64,000 nucleotides of DNA from Chamaea fasciata (taxonomy: Eukaryota > Chordata > Aves > Passeriformes > Sylviidae), in NCBI GenBank assembly GCA_029207755.1, contig JARCOQ010000586.1:1-64000 (forward strand), in the 5' to 3' direction. The notes under the pieces are model-generated. The model was not told where the DNA came from. It did no database searches and saw only the letters and a program-made list of their open reading frames with translations. Within the stretch, counting starts at the first letter, position 1; every line of letters starts with the position of its first letter. Positions 44,701-59,600 of the stretch are shown here, in pieces. The translations under genes were made by a program, and so were the position numbers.

Positions 44701-47700
44701 TCTCTGGCAGCCTCATGCAGTAGCCTGCTTTTAATATTGGTTGGTAAGATGACAGCACTTTGCTGCCAGTCTGTGAGGTATCCATGTAAGGTGGGTTATC
44801 TTTGCTCAGGTGCCTGGAGACTTGTTCTTACAAGAGATACAAACAATGCATTTGAGAATTTGGCACATCTGGGACGTTTTATCTTGCTCTTGGAGAAAAA
44901 GGTCAAATGCTCCACAGCCTGTTTCTCTTAAATAGCAGAAAATCCCAGCATGGATTGAAGGTTTGACCCCCATTAAAATACATCAGATCTAACATAGCTG
45001 TGTGGTTTTAGCTGTGTACATAAATACATAACTGCAGATGAATATTTAAGCACTCCTAGTGTAAATAGAAATACGCAGATGCACATGCTAGGCATCCTCA
45101 TGCATGCCTACAGCTGCAGAGAAAATGTACAGCAGGCAAAGGACTTTCGGATACAATGAAATGAATGGCTTTATCAAGATCTTAGTTCCTCATTAAAAAT
45201 ACTGAGAAGTAGAACTTGTATGAAAGACTAAAGCTGGGATTTCAGATTAATGTGTGTGGATAGTCAAGATGAACTCAATTCTGAAACGTAAGAGTGTCTA
45301 TGGAGATCTGTTGAACTGTGTTCATATATATCACTGTTTTTTCTTGTCCCAAGTTTTTTTTTTTAATTTGGGTTTGCCATTGCAGTTTTAGGAAGGTTAA
45401 TATTTAGTGCAAGTTAGAAGTCCTAAAGAAAACAATTGTTTTAATACAAGACATTTCTCCCATTGTTTTAAGAGGAAAAAATGATCTTGTGTCAATGGTA
45501 TGGACTCTTATCCTCCTGCTTCAGTATTCAATTATTTTGATTCTTCTAAATTTTCAGCATCATGTGCACATGAAATTGGCCTCTTAAGTGATAGATATTT
45601 TTTGAAGGTTTGCTCAATTGTGCGTTCAGATTTTTCATTCACCTTCTGGTGGCTTGGCTGGGTCTGCATCCACAAGTGCAGGAACTGAACTATCATTAGC
45701 AAGTGGTGGTTCAGTTTTTCCTCTTCTGCTCTTTGTGGCCTCTAAATTTTTCTTGTCTGCTGTCTTTGCAAACCAGTTTTTCTGCAGGGTCACTTTAATT
45801 TACCCAGTGTAACAAACCTGAGTATGACAAATGTGTGCATTAGGGAATGTGTCTTGCTGGTTGTGGCCATCAAAATAGGTTTCACATGGTAGAAATTTGA
45901 TAGTATATCTACAGTTCTCAAATCTTACTTTTGCCAGTGTCCTTGAGTTCAGTTTTTTAACAGTCACAATGAGTTACTGACTAGCTGGCATTGAAAAATT
46001 TGACTTTATCCTCAGGGGCCACTGTAGGCTTTGTTCTGATAAATACTTGCCCAAACGTCCCCATTATTTTTTCTTCAAGACAGAAAATGTGACACAGGGT
46101 GCTGTGCCTGTTATCTCCCACCTAGACTTGTTTGGTTGTTTTACTTTCTTTTTATTGTTGTTTTTTTTTTTTTTTTCCTTTGAGAGAAACTTCAACCTTT
46201 TTATTCATTGACCTGGTAAATACTTTATCAATGTATTAAGGTCCTTTTGTTAGTGTGGATTTTTTTTAAAGTTTAAAATTAAAGTCAGTGAAATATTCTA
46301 ATTGTATGATTTATATGGTTGGTTCTACTCTAGAAGAAAGCTTAATTGTTGAAATATTTCTGAGTTCCTGTGTGCTGATTTCTTGAGTAGTCTGTGCTAG
46401 GTCTTGAGCAGAAACTTGCAGAAGAGCTGCAGGATTGAAGGAGAGCAGAAGTGACACAAAGTAAAGCTCTCTTGGGAAATCTTATGGAGGTTAAGCAAGT
46501 GCAGCAGGATTTGAGCAATGCTGCTTAGTCCATTTGTTCATGTGTGGATGCCAGGGTGGAGGAGACTGGAACTGGGAGCCAAGATCGCTTAGAGGTGTGT
46601 CTGTGAGAGAAGCCAACTGCAATCTGCTGGTTTCTGGTGACTTTAGAGGTCCCTGTCCAGTATTAGTCCTGTCTCGTACTGGAGCAAACTATTGATCACC
46701 TGGCCAAAAATGTTGCTGCTTTAAAGAACTTCCCCAAACTTTAGGGAATAGTGGGACTGTCATTAAGAAAGAGATATAATTCCAAGCACTTTCTCTTGGT
46801 TTTAAATGCTGACTTCATGGGGTTTTTCCCCTAAGAGTAGGAGAGCTTCATGTAAGTCTTGAAACTGCTGGTGGTTGATAGGCTTTTATTTATTTAATCA
46901 GGGCAGTGCATGTTACAGAACTGACAGCAAAGGGATCAGGACTGGAAATATTTTTTCTAGACATCAACATGCTGCTGTGCTGTTGGGAGAAAGGGGAGAT
47001 TGCTTTGCCAGCACCATCTGGGAGCCTCTGCTTGGCTGTATGGTAGGCAGACCTTTTGTGAATCAGAGGAGAATTGCCTTTGGAATAAAGCCTCTTGGTG
47101 GCAGGTTTTTTTAATCTGCTGCACTGACAGAATTGCTCCATCTTGTCCTCTTACTGCAAGCGTGTGTGCCAAATCTGCCTGAAGGGCTCTGTATCCAGGA
47201 GAGAAGGAAATGGTGATGCCTCTGAAAGGTGCTTGCCTTCTTTGGCGAGACCAAATAAACTTTTGGTGGCTTTGTGGGGCTGCAGTCGGCGCTCTTGGGT
47301 TATATATTCTTCTTATATAAATGTAGTACACACTTTAAATTTATTGTTGGAGGAAAGAATAGAAATGTTGGCTGTGACTTGCAGAGGCAAACAGCGTATG
47401 CTGTGTGTATAATTGTCAGTTTCCTTAAAACTTATGTTTCAGAGTCTGTTGCTCCTCAAGATGGTGGCAGAGATACCGGAGTGCCCCTGGTGGGCTTCAG
47501 GGGTGGAGGGACGGATGCAGTGTTTGCCTGTGGAAAAGGTGGGGTGGCGAATATATCGAGTTGTATGAAATGGCATTTACAGAACTTGCAAATAAGAGCT
47601 TCAGCTGTTCAAGCTTCCTGCCCTGAAGTGTTTGTGATTTAGTCTCTCCTCTCTGAAGAGCACCTAGGTAGGTTTTTTTGGTTTTTTTCCCCTGTGTGGG

Positions 47701-50700
47701 GCAAGGTGGAGAAGAAAGAAGCAGGTATGAAGAGAGCAAATTTAACAGCCAATATTGCCAGCAGCAAGTAACATCTTCAAAGTTTACCTGCAGCTTGTAA
47801 ATTAAAAATGCCAACTCTTCCTTGCGCTGAAGTCAAGCAAGCAGCCACCAAACATACACCTGGTGAGTGCAAGGAGAGATGGCAGACATTTTAACTGGTA
47901 CCTTTTTCCAGTGGTCTTGAATTAATGTACTTCCTTGAATGATCCAGGAGCATTTGTCCACAAGTCCTGAAGGCCATCTGCAGTTGCTTAAAGTATTTCC
48001 AGTGTTTTTCTTTACTGCAGCTCCAAGTTGGTTGGAACCAGTATTCTATCTGCCTTTGGAAAAAATGTAGTAGATTCCAGCAGAAATGAAATTTCTCTAT
48101 GGAAATACGAGTGAGGAAATTGAGGCTTGAAAACACTCCAATTCAATTGTGATTGAAGTTCAGTCACAATTTGAGCAATGAGCAACACGCTGGAACGTTC
48201 ACATCTAAGTAGCATCTGATCTTGTAGGGCTTGGTAACGTGTTAGGGAAGATTTGAGTGGAATCCAGGTATTTTTGGGCAGTGACATTATTCTGAGGGAG
48301 TTTTGGATTCTCTTAGGCAGCAGTAGTACCCTAGTACAGCTCCTGCAGGCAGTGGTCTTGTTTCAAATACATCAGAACTTCATTTGCTTTACTGAATATG
48401 GAGCAATGTGGTATGAGGAGAAGTGGGTGCAGTTTGAAATAGAATTCCCGTATTTGTGGAATTTAGGTGTTATGCTGGGGAAGAGCCACCAAAAGAACCG
48501 TTAGACAAACAATGAAAATAGGCAAAAAGGTGTGGATTTTTGGTGTAGCTTGTCTCCCTGTTGAGCTAAAGAAATATTTCCAGATAATGTAGAAAGGGGC
48601 GATGATCTTGCTGCTGAACTACTCTGCCTGCAACAGCCTTCAGGGCACAGTGCTGAGCCAGATCATCAGTGCCATTTTGTAGCCTGTGACTGATAATCCA
48701 GGTTTCTTCTTTTCAAGGGATTGCTGAAGAAAGCATGCCTGAATTCCTTTAAATATTTGTGGTGACCAGTAGTTAAACAGGAGAGTGCGCACTTACAGAT
48801 GTGTCAGTTGGAAAACTCCATATTAAGGAAGGTGAAAATGACTTTAAATACAAATATGGAACTTGGATGTTGACAGAAGTGCTGTAAAAAGCATTAAATG
48901 TTGGGAGTGTTTAGAAGACATGAAGGCATCAGGGGTAAGTAAGGAGCAGTGGGAAATGTCCCAGTGGCTCGTGAGAGCTCCTTGTGAATGGGCAGGAATG
49001 TTTAGAGCATGACTGAACATCATGAATGATGGGAAGGCATTGTATCCTGTGTGCTTTGTTTTAATAGCCACAAAAACACTATCAGTACTAAGGAAATATT
49101 CCAGTGAAAGCACTGCTGGAATAGTTTCAGAAAGTAATAGTCAGAACAGAGGATCTTGTAACCTTTCAAATCCTATTTTGTTGTATGACACTTCTTCGGA
49201 TGGGAATGTTTTAAAATTGCTCTTAAGTACACAAAGATAACAAAACCTATCCAAACAAGCAAACTCCATGTACGTTTACAAAAAACCCCCCAAAAACCTA
49301 TGAATAGAAGCCTCCCATCAAAGGGGTGAAAATATTAGGACGAAGAATTCCCCCATGTAGAATAGCATTTCCAGGAACAAGAACTCATTGCTTAGAGCAC
49401 CAAACAAATAATTTGTTTGTAGACAGAATCCAGAAATGCAGATCATTGTGTGCTATATCTTTGAAGCTGAGCGATATTTTCTTCTGATCATTACAAGCAT
49501 ATACACAAGCTATTTATACAGCTGGTACTAATGACTTAAACTTGTGATCAGTCAGACTTTTCTTTGGCAGTGTATCTGGTTTAAGGATAAATGAGCACAG
49601 GTGGTTGCAGAGTTAGAGCTGAAGAAGCAGAGCATTAGTAAGTGTTTGGCTGATCTTGATTGAGCCACAGTCAAGAGCAAAAGACCCCTATGAGCAATTA
49701 CAGACCTATTGTTTCATAATTTATAATCACTCAATTGATTCGAATTTGATGGGCAGCTACTCTGACAACTTGTGTTTTGCTTTTCTTATTGCTTTTTCTG
49801 GTTTCTCTAACTCTGAAATGATACAAGATAGGAGGGCAAAGTAGCTCCTGTCAGTTCTGTTAAAAGGTTGTTCCACTTGACCGTTACGTACTATTTTTCC
49901 ATCTTTGAAATCTTGGTTGAATGGATTATGGAATCACCGTTACGTATCAGTCATCAACTTAGGATATTTTTAAGTTTGTTTATTAGTCTTTGTGCTGTAA
50001 AGTAAGCAACTCAACGTAAAAACTAGTGATGAGGAAGAGTTGCTCAGTTATGGTAACCTACACTTTTCCCCTTCAATCCCTGTTTGTCTTTCATTGCAGT
50101 GACTCTCAGTATTGTTTCCAATAATCCTCTTTCCAATGGCAGAATAATGTTTTTAGTCTGAATACAATTCTTGCTATCATGTTTGATCAGGGATGGGCCT
50201 CCTGTTATTCTCCATGACCAACCACATTCTGCCCAAAAGATGTGTTGAAAATGTGCACTTTTTTGTGTGTCGGGCCAAAAAAAATCCCCAACCGAACATT
50301 TGTTAATCTTTGTGCTTTATGGGAACAGGTTGCTCCGTTGTCCTTAATAGTTGTGATGGAATGACCAAGCAGATTGTGGGTAAAGATACTTTTGGGTTGA
50401 GGTGGTTACACAATTAAATGAATAAAAGGTGATATTTCTGCATTGCCAATACATCAAAAGCTTAGAGCTTTTGTAGTAGAATTTTAATGAAATCCATAAG
50501 ACACTCTCGGCTGAATTGACAAAGCCAAAACTATGCATCACCACTACTTCTGTCCATTTAAGTATTACAATAAATGTAAAAAGAAAGTCATCATTATCAT
50601 TCAGAATGCTATGAATAGAAATTGGACGCTAACCTGGCTGGTGTAAGCATTTATAGTTCTAAGAGAGCGGAAATAAATCTAAATCCTCTTCCAGGTTTAA

Positions 50701-52628
50701 TGACCAGGCAAATGTAGGGTAAAGGAAAACTTTGAAAGTTGTCGTAAGTTGAGTTTTGTTGCGTCTTTTTAGTTCTTGAATATCTTTTAAAGAAAGTCAA
50801 ATCTCAGAGCTCTGAGACCACCTGTAGATACAAAGCCTTGAATCCTGTTTGCTGACTCCCAAATTCAAATCTCAACTTTGTGTGGACTGCCTGAAGCCAC
50901 GAATGACACAGTGAGAGCATTCAGGCTCAAATACTCTCTGCTTTTCTCTAGCTCTAGGGGCAGATTAGGCAGCACTTCAAGTCATTTCTCTGGTTTCAGT
51001 CCTTCCACTCTTGTAAAATTCACTCTCCGTGCAAGTTGGCCACTTTGTTAATGACTGTATTGGAGTTCAGGCTGTCTTGTGGCAGTAATGAATGATAGTA
51101 TCTTCAGAGCATGAGCAATAAGTTTTTTTCTTCATCTTTTAAGTGTTTAAGAAAACATGTTGATTGAAATAAGCTCGTTGCCATCAGTGAGACAAGAGAG
51201 AGAATGGTGTGCTTGCAAAAGAAAACAGTGCTCCAATTTTGTACTGTTCAGTAGGTGTTCTCGGCAATTCCCTTCTTCCGAGTGGCCAAGGATCAGAAGA
51301 GAGCTCCTGACCTTGTGCAGTTTTGCAATTCATAGATGTACAGCATGATTTAGGATTTTGGAATTAAATGGCTTGAGTTTGCTAAGTTGTAATTGAGCTG
51401 TTGGATTTCATTCACTAAACATAGTCTGGTCAAACAACTGACCCGTATTTTGGTTGGTTATTTGATGTTCTGAAAAATAACCTGCCTTGTGAAATGCAAA
51501 ATTGAGGTCAAGCCTTTCATGCGCCTCATTCAAAGGAGCTTTTTGCTCAAAGTCACTTGAATTGAGCCATGTCTTGGTACTGTGGGCAGTTTGTCTAGAG
51601 CTAAGGATTATGGTTTATTGTCTTTGAAATCTATTTTTCTGTTAAATTCTCAATGAATACCCTCATCTGAAAGTAGATGTAGTGGTGGCATTTACCGTTA
51701 AATTTCTACTTCTTGCTCAAAAGGTCTGTCTGAACTTCTCTGTCTGGTATTGACAAAGTTTACCTTTTTGTCTGAAAAGATCCTTCATAGCATTTGGTTA
51801 GGTATTGTTCCTGCCCCATCCCAATATAAGCTTGCAAAAGAAGGAGGTCGGAGAGAGCTTTTAGGGATATGTTTCTCCTCCCTTGCAGTACTATAGTGAG
51901 AACAGTTTTTCATGTTTTGCTTCATTGCAGGGAGGTACTCTTTTGGGTAGGTTGTATAACGTGTAAAACCTTTCACTTGCGGGTATAATAACTATGGTAA
52001 GGAAAGAGCAGTGAAAGGCAGCCCTGTTCAGTTCATGTCCCGGTCAGCACTGACAGTTGTGCTTCATGCAGATTCTCACTGGGCTGATGGGCTTTGGTAC
52101 CAAAGCACTGGGTCTCTCATCCTTACGCTATTGATGGTGTGACTGAACTGCTCCCTGCTCTGGCTGTGCAGTTTGCTTTCTTGACAAATATCCCCTGCTC
52201 AGGAAAATGGGCACTTCTGAGGGAGCTGCTGCTGACAAAATACCTTCAGTTGCTTATCCTTTTGAAGTAAGGTTTCTTGAGAACCTCAGGGAAACAGTCT
52301 GTTTAACTTTTTTCTCTTCGCAGACAGTCATGTTTAGTGGAGAGAAGTATATCAGCCAGATGCCGAAGTGGTAGTAGTAGTTTAGGCTGTAAATTCATAA
52401 AAGTCACACCAAACCATGTGCTCTGTGTTGGTAACATCAATACCCTTGCTGGTTTCTAAAAAGTATTTGTATTTCTGCATAAAAAAAATAGCTTCTATGA
52501 AAGTTGACTCAACTGCTTTAGAAATCTTGTTTTGCTTCCTTTGGATTCACTGTGTGTTTTAGAAGCTCTTAGGAAGGGACATGGTACAATCTGGTCACAC
52601 TCGTAAATAATTTGTAAATATACTTCAG
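41723..52628. other. unique intron-like DNA, no gene recognised
   Basis: The sequence is AT-average and non-tandem. T-tracts occur at about 43904-43921 and 46155-46178. A weak plus-strand exon-like piece follows a TTTCAG acceptor at about 47438 (start of frame ESVAPQDGGRDTGVPLVGF) but lacks a clear donor. No RNA gene, LTR or recognisable protein was found. Confidence 0.45.
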
Positions 52629-52799
52629 GTATAGAAGCTGGAGAATCATTTTCCTCTTTGGGGAGTGCATCTGATTTTGTATCAGGAGGTGAAAATGATC
52701 TGATGAGTGTGTTACTTATATTAAAAGGAAGTGTGCTGCCCTGTGGTGGAAAGATTGCTGTTCAAACATCTGAAGACCAGCCTTTCAAATTTTTGGAAA
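52629..52799 (+). CDS. internal exon candidate of an unidentified gene
   Basis: An ACTTCAG acceptor and a GTAAGATA donor bound 171 bp that are open in a frame reading IEAGESFSSLGSASDFVSGG, then ENDLMSVLLILKGSVLPCGG and on to FKFLE. Serine/glycine- and leucine-rich composition and normal codon use look protein-like. The exon ends with one base of a codon, which the candidate at 53531 completes to a serine codon, giving FLESIIEITDLDFV. No family was recognised and no upstream exon was found. Confidence 0.4.
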
Positions 52800-53530
52800 G
52801 TAAGATAAAGCAATTTTACAGAGATTTATGCACCTTGAGAAAAAGTAGATGTTGAAAAAGTACCATTAATATTGTATTACCTAGTAATCAGCAGTAATGA
52901 GGTAGAAAACCAATTTGTGATGCATTTTGTGGTCACAATTTTTGCAAATGAGCCTTCAGTAGCAGAGCTAGATATAAACCATTTCTGTCAGTGTCTTGGA
53001 ATTGAGATTTGTGAAGTTTTATCTGTGGTGGGTTTTGTTACTGTTTTCTTACTTCCTCTGGCAACTTTTGTAATTTTGTGATACTCTAAAAGAAAGCACA
53101 GTTATCCGTGTGTTTTCAAATGGACCAAGAGGCTTTTCGTTCATCTTTGAAAGGTTTACAGTAAAATGAATTTGATTGAATCTTTCAGGGGGTTTTTTTG
53201 TATGCACAATTCAGCAAAAAAAGTCTTGGTAATTAATTGCTGTTTCTGATCCACAGGCTGTTTTTCTCCAGTCAGACAGTGGTTCAATACCTGCTTTAGA
53301 TGTTTACAAATCAGTGAATCAATGACACTCAGCTGTGCATTTATTCTCACTCGAGCAGTGCCCATTCCTACAGAAATGCCCAGGAGAAATACCCAGCATA
53401 GAGCAAGCAAGACCAAATGTCACTGGTCAGAAAGGGGGGAATGCTTGAGAAACTGCTTAAAGCTTTCTCTCCTGTCCCTTAAAGTGTGGGAGTGCCTTCC
53501 TGTCCTTTCCCAAATTCCTTGGTGTTTCAG

Positions 53531-53595
53531 GCATTATTGAAATCACTGATTTGGATTTCGTGGCGAGTGATGGGTTTAAACCTCCTACAAACTAA
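53531..53595 (+). CDS. terminal exon candidate in phase with the exon at 52629
   Basis: A GGTGTTTCAG acceptor is followed by a frame reading IIEITDLDFVASDGFKPPTN, ending in TAA at 53593-53595. A second in-frame TAA follows at 53599-53601, then 27 further open codons starting MSVLDSAENKASELCG to a TAG. Either this is a natural C-terminus with 3' UTR, or the exon once continued and has decayed. The phase match with the 52.6-kb exon is the main evidence. The protein is unidentified. Confidence 0.35.
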
Positions 53596-53601
53596 ACCTA
53601 A

Positions 53602-56600
53602 ATGTCAGTCTTGGATAGTGCAGAGAACAAAGCAAGTGAATTGTGTGGACAGCTTCAAATTGCTGATGTCCACCAACAGAATTAGTCAGAGGGAAAATGT
53701 TAATTACTTAAAAAATTTAGTAATTCTAAAAGCATAAAGGAGAAGCTGTTTTCAGAACGGATTAAGCCAGTCTTTGAGATAGGACAATTACTAGGATGCT
53801 CAACAAAACCAGCATTTGAAAGAATTGTCTAATGTAGCAATTGCACTTAGGGTAGAATGCAGTTTTCTCTCGTTCTGACAGTATGCTGGATGTAGGAGGA
53901 ACAGTGAAATTAAATGTGGAAAAATTTAAGTTAGTCACCTTAGCAAAGACAGTTTTCTGCACCCAAACAGAGGAATTTGCAATTCTGCATGGAATCCATG
54001 AGGGACTTTGCTCCCAGTACTTCCCCTTCTTAAAATGGCTGCAGATATCAGGTAATATGGGCATTTTAAACACTGGCTGGGTAAATCATCACACTCTACA
54101 CAGAGCAGCTCCTGTGCATCAGCTGCCTCATGGGAAGAGTCCCTGAGCAGCCACTGGCCTTTGTTCCTCACAGTTTGTGCTGTGGAGCTGCTGATGTGCA
54201 GATACACTTGTCTGGTTTTCTGTGAAATCCTTACAAACGTGGATCCCAGTGAGTTTGGATTACAAAAATAACTCGTTCCTTAAGCCATGTTGCAACTGAT
54301 TTTAAACCTAACTGCTACCCTACATTGACATGTTTGTAAGGCAGCTGTGTAGAGTACACTGAACAAGCAGAAAGGACATCCAACTACAGAATTGCCGTTG
54401 TTATGCCCAATGTCATCCATGTTCACGTGCATAAACATAGTGTACAGCAGGTAATTTTCCATCTTGCTTGCCTGTGGTCTGTAAAAATATTACAGTTTCT
54501 GGTTGGGACTGAGACATTTGAAAGCATCCACGTGGTTAGTGGAAATGAACGGCAGCTTTAATGATTAAGCCACTCGGATACTTGCTGGCTGGCACACTTA
54601 CTAACATTTTATAACCAGTTTTAGTCCACTCCTCTTTATGGGAGTTGGGAGGGAGAGTAAAATTCAGGTGTATATTTTTTAAGGAGAAATAACTGATCAA
54701 TAGGGAAGTTCAGTCAGAACTTGAGAGAATTGCTCACCTACAATTAAATTAGTTCAATGTGATGCGTAAAGCTTCATATGCAGTGAATGTCTTCTACCAA
54801 CATCAAACCAGGAGTGTTTCAGCTGGAGTATGTAACAGCTCAGTTACAATTATGTGCTGGTAAATTAGTGTCTCATCTTCAAAAAAAGAGCTTTTGTTAT
54901 TTATTTATTGGTAATACTTGGATTCTGTGTCATCCTGAAGTTGTGACACAGTTTGGAAATCAATCCTTAGTGGACCTAGAGGTAGAACAGACTGCATGAG
55001 TTGTAGGACATGGCTGTGATTTCTCTGAAGGGGGAGCAGTTTTTAGTGTAGCTTAATGACACCTGCAGTTCTTGGGTTTGGTGAAAATACACAGGTATAA
55101 ACAAGCCCTTCTCTTAAGTAACTGCAAATTGCATAAATCTACATCTCCGAGTCTGCTGTATTATCCTACCACTAGTGATTTAAGGCTTGAAATAACAAGT
55201 ATTTGTGAAATGGATTTAGAAAAGTTGCCTTATCACTGAATTTATATTTTTTTTTTTCTCAAAGCCTTTGACCTTTGGCATTGATATTTTATCATGGGGG
55301 AAGGTGTTTCCAGCAGGCAGTGCTGGTGTGGCTGTGCATGCGGGTGTGTGCACACAGCCTGGTGTGGACCCTTGTTTGTTCTGCAGGTGTCCTGTTAGCT
55401 TGGCTGTTTCCTTCTCCTTCAGCTGTAGGACAGGATTTTCTCATTGGCTTGTTCCCTCCTTAAACTGTCTTTCTCCCCCCTCTGAGGTGTTGCTGTGCTG
55501 CAGTCTCCTTGTGAGGTTTAACAGGCTGCAATTAGCCCAGACACAGGAGTCGGGGTTGTCTGGGGCAGCACGATTCCAGTGATGAAAAGGCATAATAATA
55601 ATTCCCCCTCAGTTCACTTGCACTTGGTGCTGTTTGATCCTGCGACTCAATCAGGAGTGGACAACAGAGCTGTATTTTCTGCTCACTTTGCCTGATAGTG
55701 ACTGATCTGATTTCCCCCATGTCTGTAATTAATTTTCCCACAGAAGTACGCTTAGGTTTATGGCTTAGATAATAAGTGCTGGTGACTTGTGCTACTGTCT
55801 ACTTGTTTTAATCCTTTTCCACGTCTAGATGGACTAAACAAATGCATCATTGTTGCATCTGCCCTGCTGTAATGATTACTGTGGTGAAGACATTTTTTTT
55901 TAATTTTTATAAGCTGCTGTTTTATTTTGCAAGAAGTTATTGAATTACTCCTCCAGAAGGCTACTAAAGTAAGAGGTTTATGGCTTTTATTGTTTTTCTG
56001 TTATATCAAGAGTTAATGGACAAGTAGGTAGAAAGTACTGAAAATTTGGGTTCTACTGTAAAAATGGCATCAAACCCAGTCTTTCCTGGATACATTTATT
56101 GAGGTGTATAGTCCTGTGTAAAAAAATCCCAAGCATTAAAACCTGAAGCAAAATCGCCCAAGTCACGAGTAGATATCGAAGATAGAAGGCAATTAATATT
56201 TGGGAGAGCCAGTGAATGCAGCACGATGAGCGTGACAAAATGTCCTGGGAGTTGGGTGTGTGTAAGAGCCAAATCTGTGCCATTGGTTTATACTCCGAGT
56301 TTTCTGGATGAACTGGAAAGAAAGGCAGTATTGTTGTTGGGAAATGTAAATTGCTGTATTATTTAATTTCTCTCCAAGGGAAAACTTGTCTCTTCAGGAA
56401 TTTCCCATCCAGTATTTACAGCTGATTCTATCACTTCTGAGTAAAGTTACTTTTCAAATTGTCTTCTTAGTAAATCTTTTTTAAAAAGTTGACTTTTTGC
56501 TAGAGTAGTTCAAAATGTGATGCTGTTTTGTGTGGTCAAAGATAGTTATGCTTGTTCTAGAAATTGTTTCATTTCCAAGGAAAACTTGTTGTAGGAGAAT

Positions 56601-59600
56601 TTGAGTGAAATGACTATTTAAAGCTACTTGTCACAAGAGGAACTAGCTAGAGATTAACCTGTTGGAGCAGGACTTTTTTTTCTCTCAACTTCCATTTAGA
56701 CTTCAATTTTATTATCCCTTTCTTTGGCATGAGTTCGTTTTCTTGTGTGCTTGCAGATAATAGTGACATCTGACTTCTCTCAAGACGCTTAACCTGCTGT
56801 GTTAGAAGGAAAATCTCTCCTGTTTCCATCAATCTTGTATGGCTGATGAAGAAAAAACAGTGGATATGCTATATTAGGGGGATGTATTTTTGTTCTGCTG
56901 TTTTGTTGTTGGACTCGTGTCTGTGTTGCAGTGTAGTTGTGAAAGAGATATATATTTATCCTTAAAATAAATAACTTTTAATATGCTGAAGTAAAAGTGA
57001 ATTCTCATGCTAGGTCGTATCTATTTATCAGGGATAATTTGGTTGGTAGAAATGCTGAACACTGATTATGTGGCTCCTCTAACTGCCAGTGGGTTTCTGG
57101 ACCTTGTCCTATAAAGAAGGTAAAGCTGAGGATGCCCTGGTATATTTGAAACGCTACTGAAACTTAACAGGCTTCAGTCACAGCTTTTAGGAGTTGAAGG
57201 GAGGTACTTCTTTCCTAAAATGCCCTGTTCCATTTTACAAGTGGCACAAAGCATGAGCGAGGCCAGGTCTGATAAAAAACCACCGTACTTAAAACTCTAG
57301 CAAGACCAAGTTCCTTTGCAAGTGAAGTTCTTGTATGTGGTACCAAGACCTGCATTTACATGCTTAGAAAAATCCTTTTTTAAAATTTATTTTTCTGTGT
57401 TTAGAAACTACCCTTGTTTTGCCACCCTAGTCAGCATAGAACAGTGTTTTGTGGGCTAGGTGATTTTGCTATTAAAATCTCATGTTATTGTTTTAAATGT
57501 GTTGTATTGAACAAAATAAAGCACTTGGCTTTCAGCAGTAATTTAAATAACAAATAGTTTATATATAAAGAACATTTCTTAAAATGCCTCCCTGAAAGTA
57601 GATGTTCCTAAATATTCAGGGAGACCTTACATCCTTTGTGATTAAGTAGTGCTGAAATTATTTCAAAACCTAAATTTTTGAAATGCTGCTGTAATTAATG
57701 ATTAATAGGGAGCTTAAATCCAGCTAAGTATCTGCCTGAGAAGTGCCAGTGCTGCTTGGTTTTCTGTGTTTGCCTCTCCTAGCAATGCTTTTTGTGTTCA
57801 CGTCGAAACTGGAGGTAAACAGTTTACAGATAAAATGGAGCCTCCTCCATAAAACTGCGGCACTGGGGAGATGTCAGGATACATCCAGGTTGGAAACAAC
57901 CCCTGACTGTTAACAAGAACAAACAAAGCGTGTGACCCATGCCGTGCAGCTGGCGAGGGGGCTCGGAGACTGTGCAGTGATTCCCCCAGCCCCGGTAGCT
58001 CTGGCAGCAGGGCTGCAGCACATTTTTGGTGTGGATTTCCTGCAGGGCCGTGTTTATGTTGGAGGCGGCACACAAGCTGCTGTGTGGACATCAAATTATT
58101 CTATTGGTTTGAGGACTAATGAGGTTAAATTAGCTCAGTCGTTTACTGCACGTTTTGTTGAGGTTCAAGCTGTCCAGGCTGTTGCAGTTAATAGGAGCAG
58201 CCCAGAATGCTGCCGGTTAAATGTGAGTTACTCACCAGGGATCCAGAGTTCATTATTGGAAGGAATAGGACAACTTTACTCCTGAAAAAGTTCAGCTTGT
58301 TGGGAATACTCTTCCCTGTGTTGTTTGAGAGGCAGAACTGGAGAGAGTATCATTGATCAGCAGCACAGCAGGATACCTTGATGATAGGTTTAGGGTGGAT
58401 GTACTGCTCTCTTTATACCTGTTGTACAGATAGAAGTATTGGTGATAAAATAAACTCCTTTGGGCCTTTGATTTGCATAAAAAATAATGTCCCGTTCACT
58501 AATGAAAAAATTATTTGGAGCTAGAGGGAAGTGAAGAGCTTGGAATGAGTATCTCTGCTTAAAAACCAAACCAAGGTAAAGGCAGCCAACTGAAGTGTCT
58601 GTCAGAAGAGCTGGGCCCTGTTTGGGAACACCTGGAAGAGACGTTCTTTTTGTCTTAATCTTCTTCCCTTTCTTTTCAGAAATACTACTTTTAGAGCTGT
58701 CCTGATAATACTTCCTAAGCCTAAGTGCATTGTATAACACATGGCATAAGTGATGAGAACATAGGCCATGGATCTGGTTCAATATTAAGGAGAGATTCTT
58801 GAATATACCACATTGGGCAATTCTTTCCATTTCTGGATCCTTGGCTTCTGTTGAATGGCAGTGCTACAATTGAGTGCGATTATGTGGGATATGTCAAATA
58901 GAAACTTTGACTCTATCACTGAATTAGGAAGGCAGAATAATACTGTGTTTTAGACTCTGTAAGCTTTCCTAAGCATTAGTTTGGTTGGCCCTGGGTGCTT
59001 GCTATGGTTTTTTAACAACAATTTGCCTTCTGTTTTTTTGAAGTTCAAAGACTCTCCATGGTTTGTTTGTGGGTTTTTTGTTTGTTTTAAATTTTTTATT
59101 GTAGTTTATTTGCTTTGCCATTTCTGTGCCTATTACAAAATACTGAGAAGCTGCTGGAGAGCTTAGTGATCCATCAGGACAGTTGGTGCGGTCAGTGACA
59201 ACAAAGCCATCACCTTTGCAGGTCAGACAGTTTGGAGAAGTGAGTTCAGGAAGCAACCTTGAACACAAATTGTCCTCCTTATGAAAATGATGTTAGTGAG
59301 GCTGATGGAGCTGACAGGCAAAGTCTGCTGAAGGCTTTTTTTCAGGTGTTGTCCCTTTGTCACTTCTTAATTGATGCTCACGTGGGAGATGCTGTTAGTT
59401 CTGTCTAACTCTTCAAATGGGTTGGGAAGGTCTTCCTTTACTACGTCTTTGTGATCTCTTCTCTTACCTGTTTTACCTCATCAGTCCAGAGTGCTTCTGG
59501 ACCAGAAAGCAGATATCCCATAGAATGGATGTACAAAAGGAGCTGAGCAGAGGTTTTCTGGTGAAACAGGATTTATCTGGAGTGGGGAAATGTGATTTCA

